Below are positions 20,101 to 26,739 of a DNA stretch of 26,739 nt, piece by piece. Made by a program: the position numbers and the translations under genes. Below the pieces are notes generated by a model. That model was not told the DNA's origin. It saw only the letters and a list, made by a program, of their open reading frames with translations, and searched no databases. The DNA comes from Clostridiales bacterium (GTDB lineage: Bacteria > Bacillota > Clostridia > Oscillospirales > Acutalibacteraceae). The first letter of the stretch is position 1. The number at the start of each line of letters is the position of its first letter. The DNA is taken from assembly GCA_021202245.1 (NCBI GenBank), contig JAJQDK010000042.1:1-26739 (forward strand), read 5' to 3'.

Positions 20101-21162
20101 TTCATACACGGGATCTGCCTTTTTAACGGGATAAGTAATTATTTGTGTCAGGTCGCTGTTATAAAGCACTCCGTTTACAGACCTATAGCTTGTATTGTCC
20201 TCTGAAACATTTATATTTTCAAGGCTTGTACAGTCCTTAAAGGCATCGCTGCCTATGCTTGTCACGCTTTCGGGAATCTCGACGGTCGCAAGAGCCGTAC
20301 AGCCGTAAAAAGTGTTTTTGCCTATGCTCTTTACTCCGTCGGGGATAGCAATTTCGGTCAATCCCGTACACTTATAAAAGGCATAATTGCCGATGCTTGT
20401 AACGCTTGATGGAATAGTTATTTCGTTAAGATTTATGCAATTATAAAAGGCATATAAGTCTATGCTCGTTACACTGCTCGGTATCGTTATATTTTCAAGG
20501 CTTGTGCAGCCGTAAAAGGTATAAGTGCCTATGGTCTTAATACCGCTCTGAATTGTTGCGTCGGTTAAGCCCGTACAGGAATAGAAGGCGTAATTTCCCA
20601 AGCTTGTTACACTGCTCGGGATTGTTATTTCCGTCAAGGCAGAGCAGGAATTAAACGCAAAGGTTCCTATACTCTTTACGCTGCTCGGTATGCTTATGCT
20701 CGTAAGACTTGTACATTTATGAAAGGCGCTGCTGCCTATGCTCGTAACGCTGTCCGATATTTCTATGCTTGTAATCTCCGTACAGCCGTAAAATGCCTCC
20801 GCGCCGATGCTTGTTACGCCGGATTCGATAACTGCGTTTTTAATAATGGAACTGTAGACACAGTACGGAGTAGTGCCGTTTGAATAATATTCCGATAAAT
20901 ATGCGTCCGCGGCGTTGGCGTATGACGTCATTGTGCCGCTGCCGCGTATGTAAAGCGTACCGCTTTCGTACAGCTTCCAATACACCTTACTTCCGCAGGA
21001 ACCGCTGTACAGCAGTTCGGTGGTTTCTTCCTCATACGAATCGGCACCTACCGAATTGCTCTCGATTTTAGCCGCATTCGCAGTGAAAGGCACGGCAGTA
21101 ACCGTACTCAGCAGAATAATCACCGCCAGCATGAGTGATAAGGATTTTTTCAACTTTTTCAT
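17185..21162 (-). CDS. Secreted BspA-like leucine-rich-repeat protein with C-terminal type I dockerin
   Basis: This is a 1325-residue extracellular protein. In order: a signal peptide (to about 31, ANAA); a cap segment YSGSCGSKVYWKLYESG; 21 LRR_5 repeats of about 23 residues (pattern LxxIxIPxSVTSIGxYAFxxC), interrupted twice by insertions with NGVLYN or DGVLYN; a second cap YSGSCGETVYWKLYKSG followed by 7 more LRRs; an InlB-type beta repeat (YTVTYNGCGV to ITLTAKW); Big-like segments; a Ser/Thr/Glu-rich linker; and a dockerin (last 60 residues) with two Ca2+ loops, GDVSLDGKITVSDATAIQKF and ADANGDGSVTVADATAVQKM. LRR_5/BspA proteins often act in adhesion. The dockerin implies docking onto a cohesin scaffold, which is not in the window. 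GGAGG precedes the ATG. Confidence 0.93.
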   Translation of the reverse strand: MKKLKKSLSLMLAVIILLSTVTAVPFTANAAKIESNSVGADSYEEETTELLYSGSCGSKVYWKLYESGTLYIRGSGTMTSYANAADAYLSEYYSNGTTPYCVYSSIIKNAVIESGVTSIGAEAFYGCTEITSIEISDSVTSIGSSAFHKCTSLTSISIPSSVKSIGTFAFNSCSALTEITIPSSVTSLGNYAFYSCTGLTDATIQSGIKTIGTYTFYGCTSLENITIPSSVTSIDLYAFYNCINLNEITIPSSVTSIGNYAFYKCTGLTEIAIPDGVKSIGKNTFYGCTALATVEIPESVTSIGSDAFKDCTSLENINVSEDNTSYRSVNGVLYNSDLTQIITYPVKKADPVYEIPQGVTSIDEYAFRDCTSLTNIVIPDSVTSIGGNAFEGCTALESIAVSEDNDSYASVDGVLYNKDLTQLILYPASKTDKEFTVPDSLVSVDGYAFSDCISLESIIIPDNAALEIANYAFSGCASLISVTIGDSVTNIDNRAFSDCENLVSVSIGSGVTGIGDYAFIRCSNLRDITIGSSVESIGKYAFSDCTSLESITLPDSAVSIGDGIFYNCTSLKSAEISAETAVISNFAFYNCKNLTNIIIPSNAESIGGYAFYNCDSITSVTVPEGIAVIENNAFESCANLVSVAVPSSVTNIGLNAFASCSALTSITFSDFDKEQTSAYPYSGSCGETVYWKLYKSGALYIFGEGEMTSYTSVTAASVPWASYRSSVAEVFIENGVTKIGDYAFYKCSKLTSVTVPDSITDFGNSAFSGCSSITNIPIPDDVASLGSYAFYGCTDLKSITIPESVASIGSYAFYKCSSLSSIVLPSKITSIQKYAFAYCSSLSSISIPAKVNGIAEYAFAGCTNVNEVMLPVSIANVGISDRAFYDCGSITDVYFAGSKAEAENIYISETGNSCLTKAEWHYNSELAAKDDGSEDESTVYYTVTYNGCGVADIPSIQVPENGYAYRPSANMTRSGYNFLGWYNGDGEWNFFTEVTEDITLTAKWEDEEKVTILSNGAVLDADGAHVVLVGATVSLTPADIAAYSTIASVSWSDLPSGMSIADSTSTTRIVTPTKAGLYTITAVVTSTYTYYDSLLKQNVTVSSVDYATYNIRAVDLISEITVDSEVNMAPGQSMPLNYTTTPSGNYAKTMSGFYINSSDTSVVTVSDDGILTAVGTGTATIALYTITGDTSKNLIKTCTVTVAEPEEPAETDPTASETEAQESTLPQESSESQASSTTATEASTESFATTIAVATEESDTQTVCIVGDVSLDGKITVSDATAIQKFVVGSQSFSDEQFALADANGDGSVTVADATAVQKMVVGIA

Positions 21163-21257
21163 TGCTTCCGCCTCCCTGACCTTACAGACTTATCAATACG
21201 ACAAGTTTTTTATTTGCATCGGCAGAATATTTACCGATTACATACTTCTACAGCTAT

Positions 21258-21286
21258 ATTGTATCATTTTACTATACAAAAATCAA
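21258..21286 (-). promoter_or_regulatory. Promoter of the LRR-dockerin gene
   Basis: On the minus strand: -35 TTGATT (21286-21281), 17-base spacer, -10 TACAAT (21263-21258). The leader is about 90 bases and can form a small ATCGG/CCGAT hairpin. Confidence 0.68.
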
Positions 21287-21377
21287 CTGCAATGTTATGT
21301 ATTTTTGTAGGCTGTTGTGCATTTTGCTCAAAATATTTTCCAATTCAAAACGTCCGCAAAAGCGGCAAAGGTTTTTC

Positions 21378-21405
21378 TTGACTAACTGTGAGCATATATT
21401 ATAGA
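21378..21405 (+). promoter_or_regulatory. Promoter of the CDF transporter gene
   Basis: -35 TTGACT (21378-21383), 16-base spacer, -10 TATAGA (21400-21405), about 40 bases before the start codon. Confidence 0.55.
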
Positions 21406-21443
21406 ATGACAATTAAACAAATCAAATTTAAGTGGTGTTTATT

Positions 21444-22616
21444 TTGACAAAGCTGTTGACAAAAATATTTGTAAAGGACAGTGAGAATACCAAAAATCCC
21501 GACGTCCGCGCCGCCTACGGCAATATGTCGGGCGTTGTGGGGATTTTTCTTAACCTCTGTCTTTTTGTGGCAAAGCTTACAGCCGGCATTGTGTCGTCCT
21601 CCGTTTCGGTGATTGCCGACGCCTTTAACAACCTCTCCGATGCAGGCAGCTCGGTGGTTACGTTTCTGGGGTTTAAGCTTGCAAATCGCCCTGCCGACAA
21701 ACAGCATCCCTTCGGTCACGGCAGATATGAATATGTGGCGGGGCTGGGAATCTCGGTAGTAATACTGATTGTGGGCGTTGAGCTGATGAAAAGCTCTGCG
21801 GAAAAGATTTTAAATCCCGATGCCGTCACCGCTGTAAGCCTTGGCTCCGTTATCATCCTTGCCGCTTCGGTTGCGGTAAAGCTGTGGATGTTTTTCTTTA
21901 ACCGCTCGCTTTCAAAAACGATAGCTTCAACCGCTCTTCGGGCAACCTCGCTCGATTCGCTGACCGACAGCATTGCCACAACGGTTGTTTTGGCAGGCTG
22001 GCTTATATCCGTGGTCGGCGGATTTAGTATCGACGGCTGGCTCGGTATTGCGGTGGCTCTGTTTATACTGTTCACCGGATTCAACACGTTCCGTGACAGT
22101 CTTTCTCCCCTCCTCGGCAATCCGCCGAGTGCGGAATTTGTAAACGATATTCGTGAAACCGTATTGCAGGACGAGATGATTGTGGGACTTCATGATTTAA
22201 TTGTTCACGATTACGGTCCGGGCAGATGTATCATTTCTCTGCATGCCGAGGTGCCCTGTGACGTAGATATTCTCAAGGCTCACGACGCCATTGACCTTGT
22301 GGAAAAAACTCTGGAGCGGAAATACAACTGTACTGCCACCATTCATATGGACCCGATTGCTTCAAACGATGAATACACGGTTGAGCTGAAAGAAAATGTC
22401 GCAGACAAAATGTATGAAATCAACCCACAGTTTTCAATTCACGATTTCAGAGTTGTTCGGGGCGATACGCATACCAACGTGATTTTTGACCTGGTGATTC
22501 CCTTTGAATGTGATTTGAGCTGCGACAAAATAACCTATTACGCAAAGGAAAAAATTCGTGAGATTGACCCCAAGCTTATCCCCGTAATGCAAATTGAAAA
22601 ATCCTTTGTAGAATAA
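21444..22616 (+). CDS. Cation diffusion facilitator (CDF) metal transporter
   Basis: This membrane protein exports divalent metals (Zn2+, Mn2+, Fe2+ or Co2+) in exchange for protons. The 390-residue protein has about six helices, with metal-site motifs DAFNNLSDAGSS in helix 2 and DSLTDSIATT in helix 5, and the loop HPFGHGRYEY. The cytoplasmic ZT_dimer domain (about 205-295, EMIVGLHDLIVHDYGPGR) is followed by a second segment of similar ferredoxin-like pattern (about 300-385), giving a tail longer than the minimal family. Helix-5 DxxxD is typical; the metal is not predictable here. The start is probably TTG at 21444, six bases after GGTG. An in-frame GTG at 21432 would add four residues. Confidence 0.9.
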   Translation: MTKLLTKIFVKDSENTKNPDVRAAYGNMSGVVGIFLNLCLFVAKLTAGIVSSSVSVIADAFNNLSDAGSSVVTFLGFKLANRPADKQHPFGHGRYEYVAGLGISVVILIVGVELMKSSAEKILNPDAVTAVSLGSVIILAASVAVKLWMFFFNRSLSKTIASTALRATSLDSLTDSIATTVVLAGWLISVVGGFSIDGWLGIAVALFILFTGFNTFRDSLSPLLGNPPSAEFVNDIRETVLQDEMIVGLHDLIVHDYGPGRCIISLHAEVPCDVDILKAHDAIDLVEKTLERKYNCTATIHMDPIASNDEYTVELKENVADKMYEINPQFSIHDFRVVRGDTHTNVIFDLVIPFECDLSCDKITYYAKEKIREIDPKLIPVMQIEKSFVE

Positions 22617-22628
22617 CGCAAACGACCG

Positions 22629-22661
22629 ACGGCTCCCTGTGGATAGGGAGCCGTTTGATTT
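22629..22661 (+). terminator. Terminator after the CDF gene
   Basis: ACGGCTCCCT (22629-22638) and AGGGAGCCGT (22645-22654) form a perfect 10-bp stem with a 6-base loop, followed by TTGATTT. It lies between convergent genes. The T-run is weak on both sides. Confidence 0.75.
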
Positions 22662-22665
22662 GGAA

Positions 22666-24408
22666 TTATTCCGTTTTTGCGAACTGACTGTTGTAAAGCG
22701 TGCTGTAGAAGCCTTGCTTTGCAAGCAGCTCCTCGTGCGTGCCCTGTTCAACAATATTGCCGTCCTTCATCACGAGGATAACGTCGCTTTCCCTGATAGT
22801 TGACAGTCTGTGTGCAACAACAAAGCTCGTTCTGCCCTTCATCATTTTGGCAAACGCTTTCTGCACACGGCTTTCGGTCAGCGTGTCTATCGACGAGGTT
22901 GCCTCGTCAAGAATGAGCATAGGCGGATTGGAGAGCATTGCCCTTGCAATACACAAAAGCTGCTTCTGTCCCTGACTCAGGTTTCCGCCGCCCTCGCTTA
23001 TTACGGTGTTGTAGCCCTGCGGCATACGGCGGATAAAGCTGTGGGCATACGCTGCCTTGGCGGCTGCGATAACCTCCTCATCAGTTGCATTTTCGCTGCC
23101 GTACCTCAAATTTTCCATTATTGTACCGCAAAACAGCCAGCTGTCCTGCAAGACCATACCGTACATACGGCGCAGGTTATTCCGAGAAATGTCCTTGATG
23201 TCAACGCCGTCAATAGTGATTTTTCCGCTGTCCGTTTCATAAAACCGCATAAGCAGGTTGATGAGGGTTGTTTTTCCGCAGCCTGTAGGACCCACAACAG
23301 CCACGTGCTCTCCGCTTTTTACATCAAGAGAAAAGTCTGTGATGAGCGGCTTTTCACGGGTGTATGAAAAGCTTATGTTACTTATGCTTACATTGCCCCT
23401 GCAGCCTTCAAGCTGCTTTGCATTTTTCGGTTCGGGAGCTTCGTCCTCCGCTTCAATCACCTCAAACACCCTGCCTGCGGCGGCTAATGCCGTTTGCAGC
23501 TGCGTAAGAACACCGGTAACCTCGTTAAACGGCTTTGTATATTGGTTTGCGTAGGTCAAAAAGCACGAAAGCTGACCAATGCTTAAGGTGCCGGAAATCG
23601 CCGTAAGCGCACCGAAAATGCCTACTGCGGCATACACCATAGCGTTTACAAAGCGTGTGCCGGGATTTGCCAATGCGCCCGCAAACTGCGCTTTAAAGCC
23701 CACGTCGTACAGCTCTGTGTTAAATTTATCAAACTCATCAAACGCACGCTGCTCATATGAAAACGCCTTTACAATGCGCTGATTGCCTACGTGCTCCTCA
23801 ACATATGATGAAATTTCTCCCTGAAGCTCCTGCTGCTGAGAAAACCGCCTGTGTGACAGCTTGCCGATAAAGGCGGCGACAAACAGCGAAAGCGGAGTCA
23901 GCACAACAACCGCAATCGCAATTCTCCAGTCAATCATAAGCATAAACACAAGCGTGCCAGCTATGGTTACAATGCCCGAAAAAAGCTGCAAAAACATCTG
24001 TGTAAGTCCGTCGCCGACGGCGTCAACGTCATTTATCACACGGCTTATCAAATCACCGTGAGAATTGGAGTCGATATATGACAACGGCACGTTGTTAAAT
24101 TTTCCGAAAACCTCACGGCGTAAATCACGGACTGTTTTGTAGCTGATAATATTTGTAAAATAGTTCATTATCCATTGAAAAACCGTCACACCGACTATGC
24201 CCGCAGCAATATACAGCAGAATTTTCGATATATTTTCAAAGTTCACGTTGCCTGTATCTATTATATTGTCAATGGCTTCACCCGTCAGCACGGGAATATA
24301 GAGCGTGAGTGAAACGCTGATTACCGCACTGAGAAGCGCAAGAATCAGATAGCCCGAATAGGGCTTAATTTTTTTGAGTATCTTTGAAACGGTGGATTTG
24401 TTTTTCAT
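22666..24408 (-). CDS. ABC exporter half-transporter, catalytically canonical subunit
   Basis: The 580-residue protein has an N-terminal exporter membrane domain of six helices (about 1-330) fused to an ATPase domain. Motifs are canonical: Walker A GPTGCGKTT (about 372), Walker B LILDEA with catalytic E (about 498-503), and switch H in VVAHRLSTI (about 530). The signature reads LSQGQ instead of LSGGQ. Such MdlB/LmrD-like subunits pair with a second half-transporter to export drugs or lipids; the substrate is unknown. The start overlaps the stop of the upstream partner by four bases (ATGA at 24408-24405), so the two are translated together and probably form a heterodimer. Confidence 0.93.
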   Translation of the reverse strand: MKNKSTVSKILKKIKPYSGYLILALLSAVISVSLTLYIPVLTGEAIDNIIDTGNVNFENISKILLYIAAGIVGVTVFQWIMNYFTNIISYKTVRDLRREVFGKFNNVPLSYIDSNSHGDLISRVINDVDAVGDGLTQMFLQLFSGIVTIAGTLVFMLMIDWRIAIAVVVLTPLSLFVAAFIGKLSHRRFSQQQELQGEISSYVEEHVGNQRIVKAFSYEQRAFDEFDKFNTELYDVGFKAQFAGALANPGTRFVNAMVYAAVGIFGALTAISGTLSIGQLSCFLTYANQYTKPFNEVTGVLTQLQTALAAAGRVFEVIEAEDEAPEPKNAKQLEGCRGNVSISNISFSYTREKPLITDFSLDVKSGEHVAVVGPTGCGKTTLINLLMRFYETDSGKITIDGVDIKDISRNNLRRMYGMVLQDSWLFCGTIMENLRYGSENATDEEVIAAAKAAYAHSFIRRMPQGYNTVISEGGGNLSQGQKQLLCIARAMLSNPPMLILDEATSSIDTLTESRVQKAFAKMMKGRTSFVVAHRLSTIRESDVILVMKDGNIVEQGTHEELLAKQGFYSTLYNSQFAKTE

Positions 24409-26144
24409 CTTTTCGCCTCCGCTTCATTAAGCTGCGACAGGCAGATTTCACGGTAGCAGTCGCAGGTGTCGAACAGCTCACTGTGGGTGCCGCTGCCTGC
24501 AAGCACTCCGTCGTCAAGCACAAGTATGCGGTCTGCATTTTTGATTGTGGAGCAGCGCTGAGTTACAATAATCACCGTCATATCAGACGTGCTTTGCTTC
24601 AACGCCCTCCGCAGAGCGGCGTCTGTTGCAAAATCAAGAGCCGAAAAGCTGTCGTCAAGTATAAGCAGCTTGGGATTGCCTGCGATTGCACGGGCTATGC
24701 ACAGCCTTTGGCGCTGACCTCCGCTGAAATTTCTGCCACCCTGCTCAACATAGCTGTCAAGACCGTTGGGGAGCTTTTCCACAAACTCATACGCCTGCGC
24801 AATTTTCAGAGCGTTTATAATATCCTCGTCGCCGGCATCCTTATTCTGCCATTTCATATTTTCACGAACGGTACCGCTGAACAATACCGATTGCTGCGGT
24901 ACAATGCCTATTTGAGAGCGCAGCTGCAAAAAGGAATATTCCTTCACGTTCACGCCGTCAACGCTCACGCTGCCGCTTGCTGCGTCGTAAAATCGGGGTA
25001 TAAGGTTAATCAGCGTGCTTTTTCCGCTGCCCGTGCCGCCTATTATGCCGACCGTCTGCCCCCTCATTATTTTAAAGCTTATATTGTCAAGCTCGTTGTC
25101 GCCGTCGCCGTAGGTAAAGGAAACATCGTTAAATTCAACCTTGGGAGTGCTTTTACCCGTGTCAACCGAAATTATTTCTCTCGTTTTTTCCTTAACGCTC
25201 GGCTCGGTTTCAAACACCTCGTTTATCCTCGCAGCGCTCGCGCTCGCCTTGGTCAGCAGCACCACAAGGTTTGCAACTACTATCATAGCAAGCAAAATCT
25301 GCGTCATATAGTTGACAAGCGCTATAATGTCGCCCGACTGCATACCTGCGCCGTTATTGACGTTAATTGCGCCGAAATATATTATGGCAATGACGGCAAG
25401 GTCGGTCACGGCATAGGTTACGGGGCTCAAAAGTGCGGAAAGCCTGCTGACCCTGATTGACGTTTTTGCCAAATCCTCGGTAGCGGCGTCAATTCGCTTT
25501 TTTTCGCTTTCCTGCTTTGAAAAGGCTCGGATTACCCTGTTGCCCGACAGGTTTTCTCTTGAAATAAGCCCGATTTTGTCAAGCTTTTTCTGCATTGCTC
25601 CGAAAATCGGTATGCTTCTGCTCATAACAAAGTAAAGTGCGGCGGCAATAAGCAGAGCGGCAATAAAGAAAATCACCGAAAGCTTCAAATTTATTGTCAT
25701 AGCCATAACCATTGAACCGATTACAATAAACGGCGCTCTTGTGAACAGACGTATACTCATTGCAACCGCCTGCTGAACCTGATTTGTGTCATTGGTGATT
25801 CTGGTGATAAGCGACGGGGTGCCGAGTCTGTCAAGCTCGGCGTGAGAGAGCGAATTGATATGCAAAAACAAATCGCTTCTGATTTTTGTTCCCACTCCCT
25901 GCGAAGCACGTGAAGCAAAATATTGGCACACAAGCGCGCTGCACAGTCCCACAACGGCGAGCAATATCATTACTCCGCCCATTTTCAGCACATAGGCGCT
26001 GTCGCCGTTTTTAACTCCCACGTCAATTATGCTTGCCGTCACCAAAGGCACAAGCAGCTCAAGTATGGCTTCAAACAGCTTGCACAACGGCCCGACTGTA
26101 CATTCCTTTTTGTAATCCTTTAAATATCTTCTGAGCTTGTACAT
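24405..26144 (-). CDS. ABC exporter half-transporter, degenerate-site subunit
   Basis: The 579-residue protein has the same layout as its partner: a six-helix membrane domain (from MYKLRRYLKDYKK) and an ATPase domain with Walker A GGTGSGKST (about 366) and signature FSGGQ (about 471). The Walker B ends LILDDS, so the catalytic glutamate is D, and the switch histidine is Q (IIVTQRCSTI). This is the degenerate-site pattern of heterodimeric exporters such as TM287/288 and BmrCD. GGGAG five bases upstream supports the ATG at 26144. The open frame running on to 26342 is not family-like and enters the repeat region. It is the first gene of the two-gene operon. Confidence 0.93.
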   Translation of the reverse strand: MYKLRRYLKDYKKECTVGPLCKLFEAILELLVPLVTASIIDVGVKNGDSAYVLKMGGVMILLAVVGLCSALVCQYFASRASQGVGTKIRSDLFLHINSLSHAELDRLGTPSLITRITNDTNQVQQAVAMSIRLFTRAPFIVIGSMVMAMTINLKLSVIFFIAALLIAAALYFVMSRSIPIFGAMQKKLDKIGLISRENLSGNRVIRAFSKQESEKKRIDAATEDLAKTSIRVSRLSALLSPVTYAVTDLAVIAIIYFGAINVNNGAGMQSGDIIALVNYMTQILLAMIVVANLVVLLTKASASAARINEVFETEPSVKEKTREIISVDTGKSTPKVEFNDVSFTYGDGDNELDNISFKIMRGQTVGIIGGTGSGKSTLINLIPRFYDAASGSVSVDGVNVKEYSFLQLRSQIGIVPQQSVLFSGTVRENMKWQNKDAGDEDIINALKIAQAYEFVEKLPNGLDSYVEQGGRNFSGGQRQRLCIARAIAGNPKLLILDDSFSALDFATDAALRRALKQSTSDMTVIIVTQRCSTIKNADRILVLDDGVLAGSGTHSELFDTCDCYREICLSQLNEAEAKR

Positions 26145-26178
26145 TGTTCTCCCTTTTTCAAAAAATACTATCGGATTT

Positions 26179-26207
26179 ATTTTACACCAAAAACTGTAAT
26201 TCATCAA
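26179..26207 (-). promoter_or_regulatory. Promoter of the ABC exporter operon
   Basis: On the minus strand: -35 TTGATG (26207-26202), 17-base spacer, -10 TAAAAT (26184-26179), about 35 bases before the ATG. Confidence 0.65.
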
Positions 26208-26261
26208 CTTATATATTGAATTTTTTACATTGAGCATAATAAAAAGACGCCTGCAAGCAAG

Positions 26262-26325
26262 CGCATACCGCTGTGTGCTGGCATATGATTTAATACCCGT
26301 TCGTAGCGGCGCACAGTGTGCGCCG
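26262..26325. repeat. Intergenic repeat unit 1 with palindrome
   Basis: A 45-base segment (26262-26306: CGCATACC...CTGTGTGC...TTTAATAC...CGTAG) matches 26413-26457 at most positions without gaps. It runs into the near-perfect palindrome CGGCGCACAGTGTGCGCCG (26307-26325). Confidence 0.7.
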
Positions 26326-26385
26326 CAAAATTTAAACTGCAATTTATACAGCGACGAAACACAAAAATTACAGCACGCCCGTAGC

Positions 26386-26402
26386 GGCGGTCAGTGACCG
26401 CC
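26386..26402. repeat. Palindrome of the GTAG-GGCG type
   Basis: GGCGGTCAGTGACCGCC is two 8-base inverted arms around one G. It is preceded by GTAGC, as in unit 1 (GTAGCGGCG). Confidence 0.7.
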
Positions 26403-26412
26403 ACAGTCGCTC

Positions 26413-26495
26413 CGCATACCACTGTGTGCAGACGTATAATTTAATACACGTCCGTAGGGGTATTCCCTTGATAAGGGAAATGTCACGAAGTGACA
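26413..26495. repeat. Intergenic repeat unit 2 with two hairpins
   Basis: The 45-base counterpart of unit 1 (26413-26457) is followed by GGGG, then TTCCCTT-GAT-AAGGGAA (26463-26479) and TGTCAC-GAA-GTGACA (26481-26495). From 26503 to 26640 I see only AT-rich DNA and no gene. Confidence 0.65.
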
Positions 26496-26644
26496 AAGGG
26501 TTTGCCGTTTTCGCAGAAAAGATAGTATCCGCCCGAGGTAAAGGCAGGATGTTTTTAATCCAAATTATACATTTGATAAAGTTATATACGTAAAAATACA
26601 AATTCAAAAATTGATAAAATTAAATTATAGTTTTTATTAGGTTA

Positions 26645-26724
26645 CACGGCGTTTCACGCCTACACCTCATCAGTCTGCTCCGCAGCCAGCTTCCCCTCAA
26701 GGGGAAGCCTTGCTGAGAGATGAC
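26645..26724. repeat. Palindromic intergenic element at the right edge
   Basis: It includes GGCG-TTTCA-CGCC near 26648-26660 and the stem GCTTCCCCT/AGGGGAAGC near 26689-26708. These are enclosed by loosely inverted ends, CATCAGTCTGC on the left and GCTGAGAGATG on the right. It resembles short non-coding palindromic repeats that I recall from gut Clostridia genomes. No gene is seen. Confidence 0.5.
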
Positions 26725-26739
26725 GTTTTCCTGCTTATT

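Noticed and set aside
24384..25460. 358-codon plus-strand open frame opposite the ABC subunit
   Set aside because: It is the complement of the conserved ATPase and membrane domains and has no promoter or family signature.
26145..26342. 66-residue extension of the first ABC subunit
   Set aside because: It runs through the promoter and into repeat DNA, while GGGAG precedes the family-typical start at 26144.
26262..26495. CRISPR array
   Set aside because: There are only two related units, they are imperfect, spacing is unlike repeat-spacer periodicity, and no cas gene is nearby.

Overview
The window looks like a chromosomal segment of a low-to-mid GC Gram-positive anaerobe of the Clostridia, most likely Oscillospiraceae/Ruminococcus-like. 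The evidence is an RqcH, YnzC (DUF896) and MecA gene set, sigma-A type promoters (TTGNNN-17-TATAAT), strong Shine-Dalgarno sites, frequent TTG starts, a secreted leucine-rich-repeat protein ending in a type I dockerin, and intergenic palindromic repeats. The species assignment is inference. No rRNA, tRNA, CRISPR, transposase or phage gene was seen.

Layout. 1-2.3 kb (+): rlmH and rqcH, both ribosome-related, ending in a terminator. 2.3-5.8 kb (+): ilvB-ilvN-ilvC, the first steps of branched-chain amino acid synthesis, with its own promoter and terminator. 5.7-8.4 kb (-): a membrane DUF3267 putative metalloprotease bracketed by a perfect 47-bp direct repeat, then a MutS-family ATPase. 8.4-8.8 kb (+): ynzC. 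8.9-14.3 kb (-): a membrane-tethered NlpC/P60 peptidoglycan hydrolase, a CPA2-type cation/proton antiporter and a cytoplasmic GH13 glycosidase. Each has its own promoter and a long, potentially structured 5' leader. 14.3-15.5 kb: mecA (+) between two copies of a 44-bp repeat, and a convergent small unknown gene (-). 15.5-17.1 kb (+): a GH25 lysozyme lipoprotein and luxS, ending in a bidirectional terminator. 17.2-21.3 kb (-): the giant BspA-like LRR/dockerin protein. 21.4-22.6 kb (+): a CDF metal transporter. 22.7-26.2 kb (-): a two-gene heterodimeric ABC exporter. 26.2-26.7 kb: an intergenic stretch made of palindromic repeats.

How the genes work together. The segment is mostly housekeeping and envelope functions in short transcription units: ribosome maturation and rescue, amino acid synthesis, wall hydrolysis, ion and metal homeostasis, surface adhesion or cellulosome-like assembly, and drug or lipid export. 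I do not see a multi-gene undescribed defence or biosynthetic system. The unexplained material is at the non-coding level. It comprises a leader upstream of the antiporter with a possible pseudoknot and a closing helix that overlaps a ribosome-binding site, mutually exclusive hairpins upstream of the GH13 gene, a structured leader plus TGTAAC-box cluster upstream of the NlpC/P60 gene, the 47-bp repeat around the DUF3267 gene, the repeat around mecA, and the palindromic repeat array at the right end.
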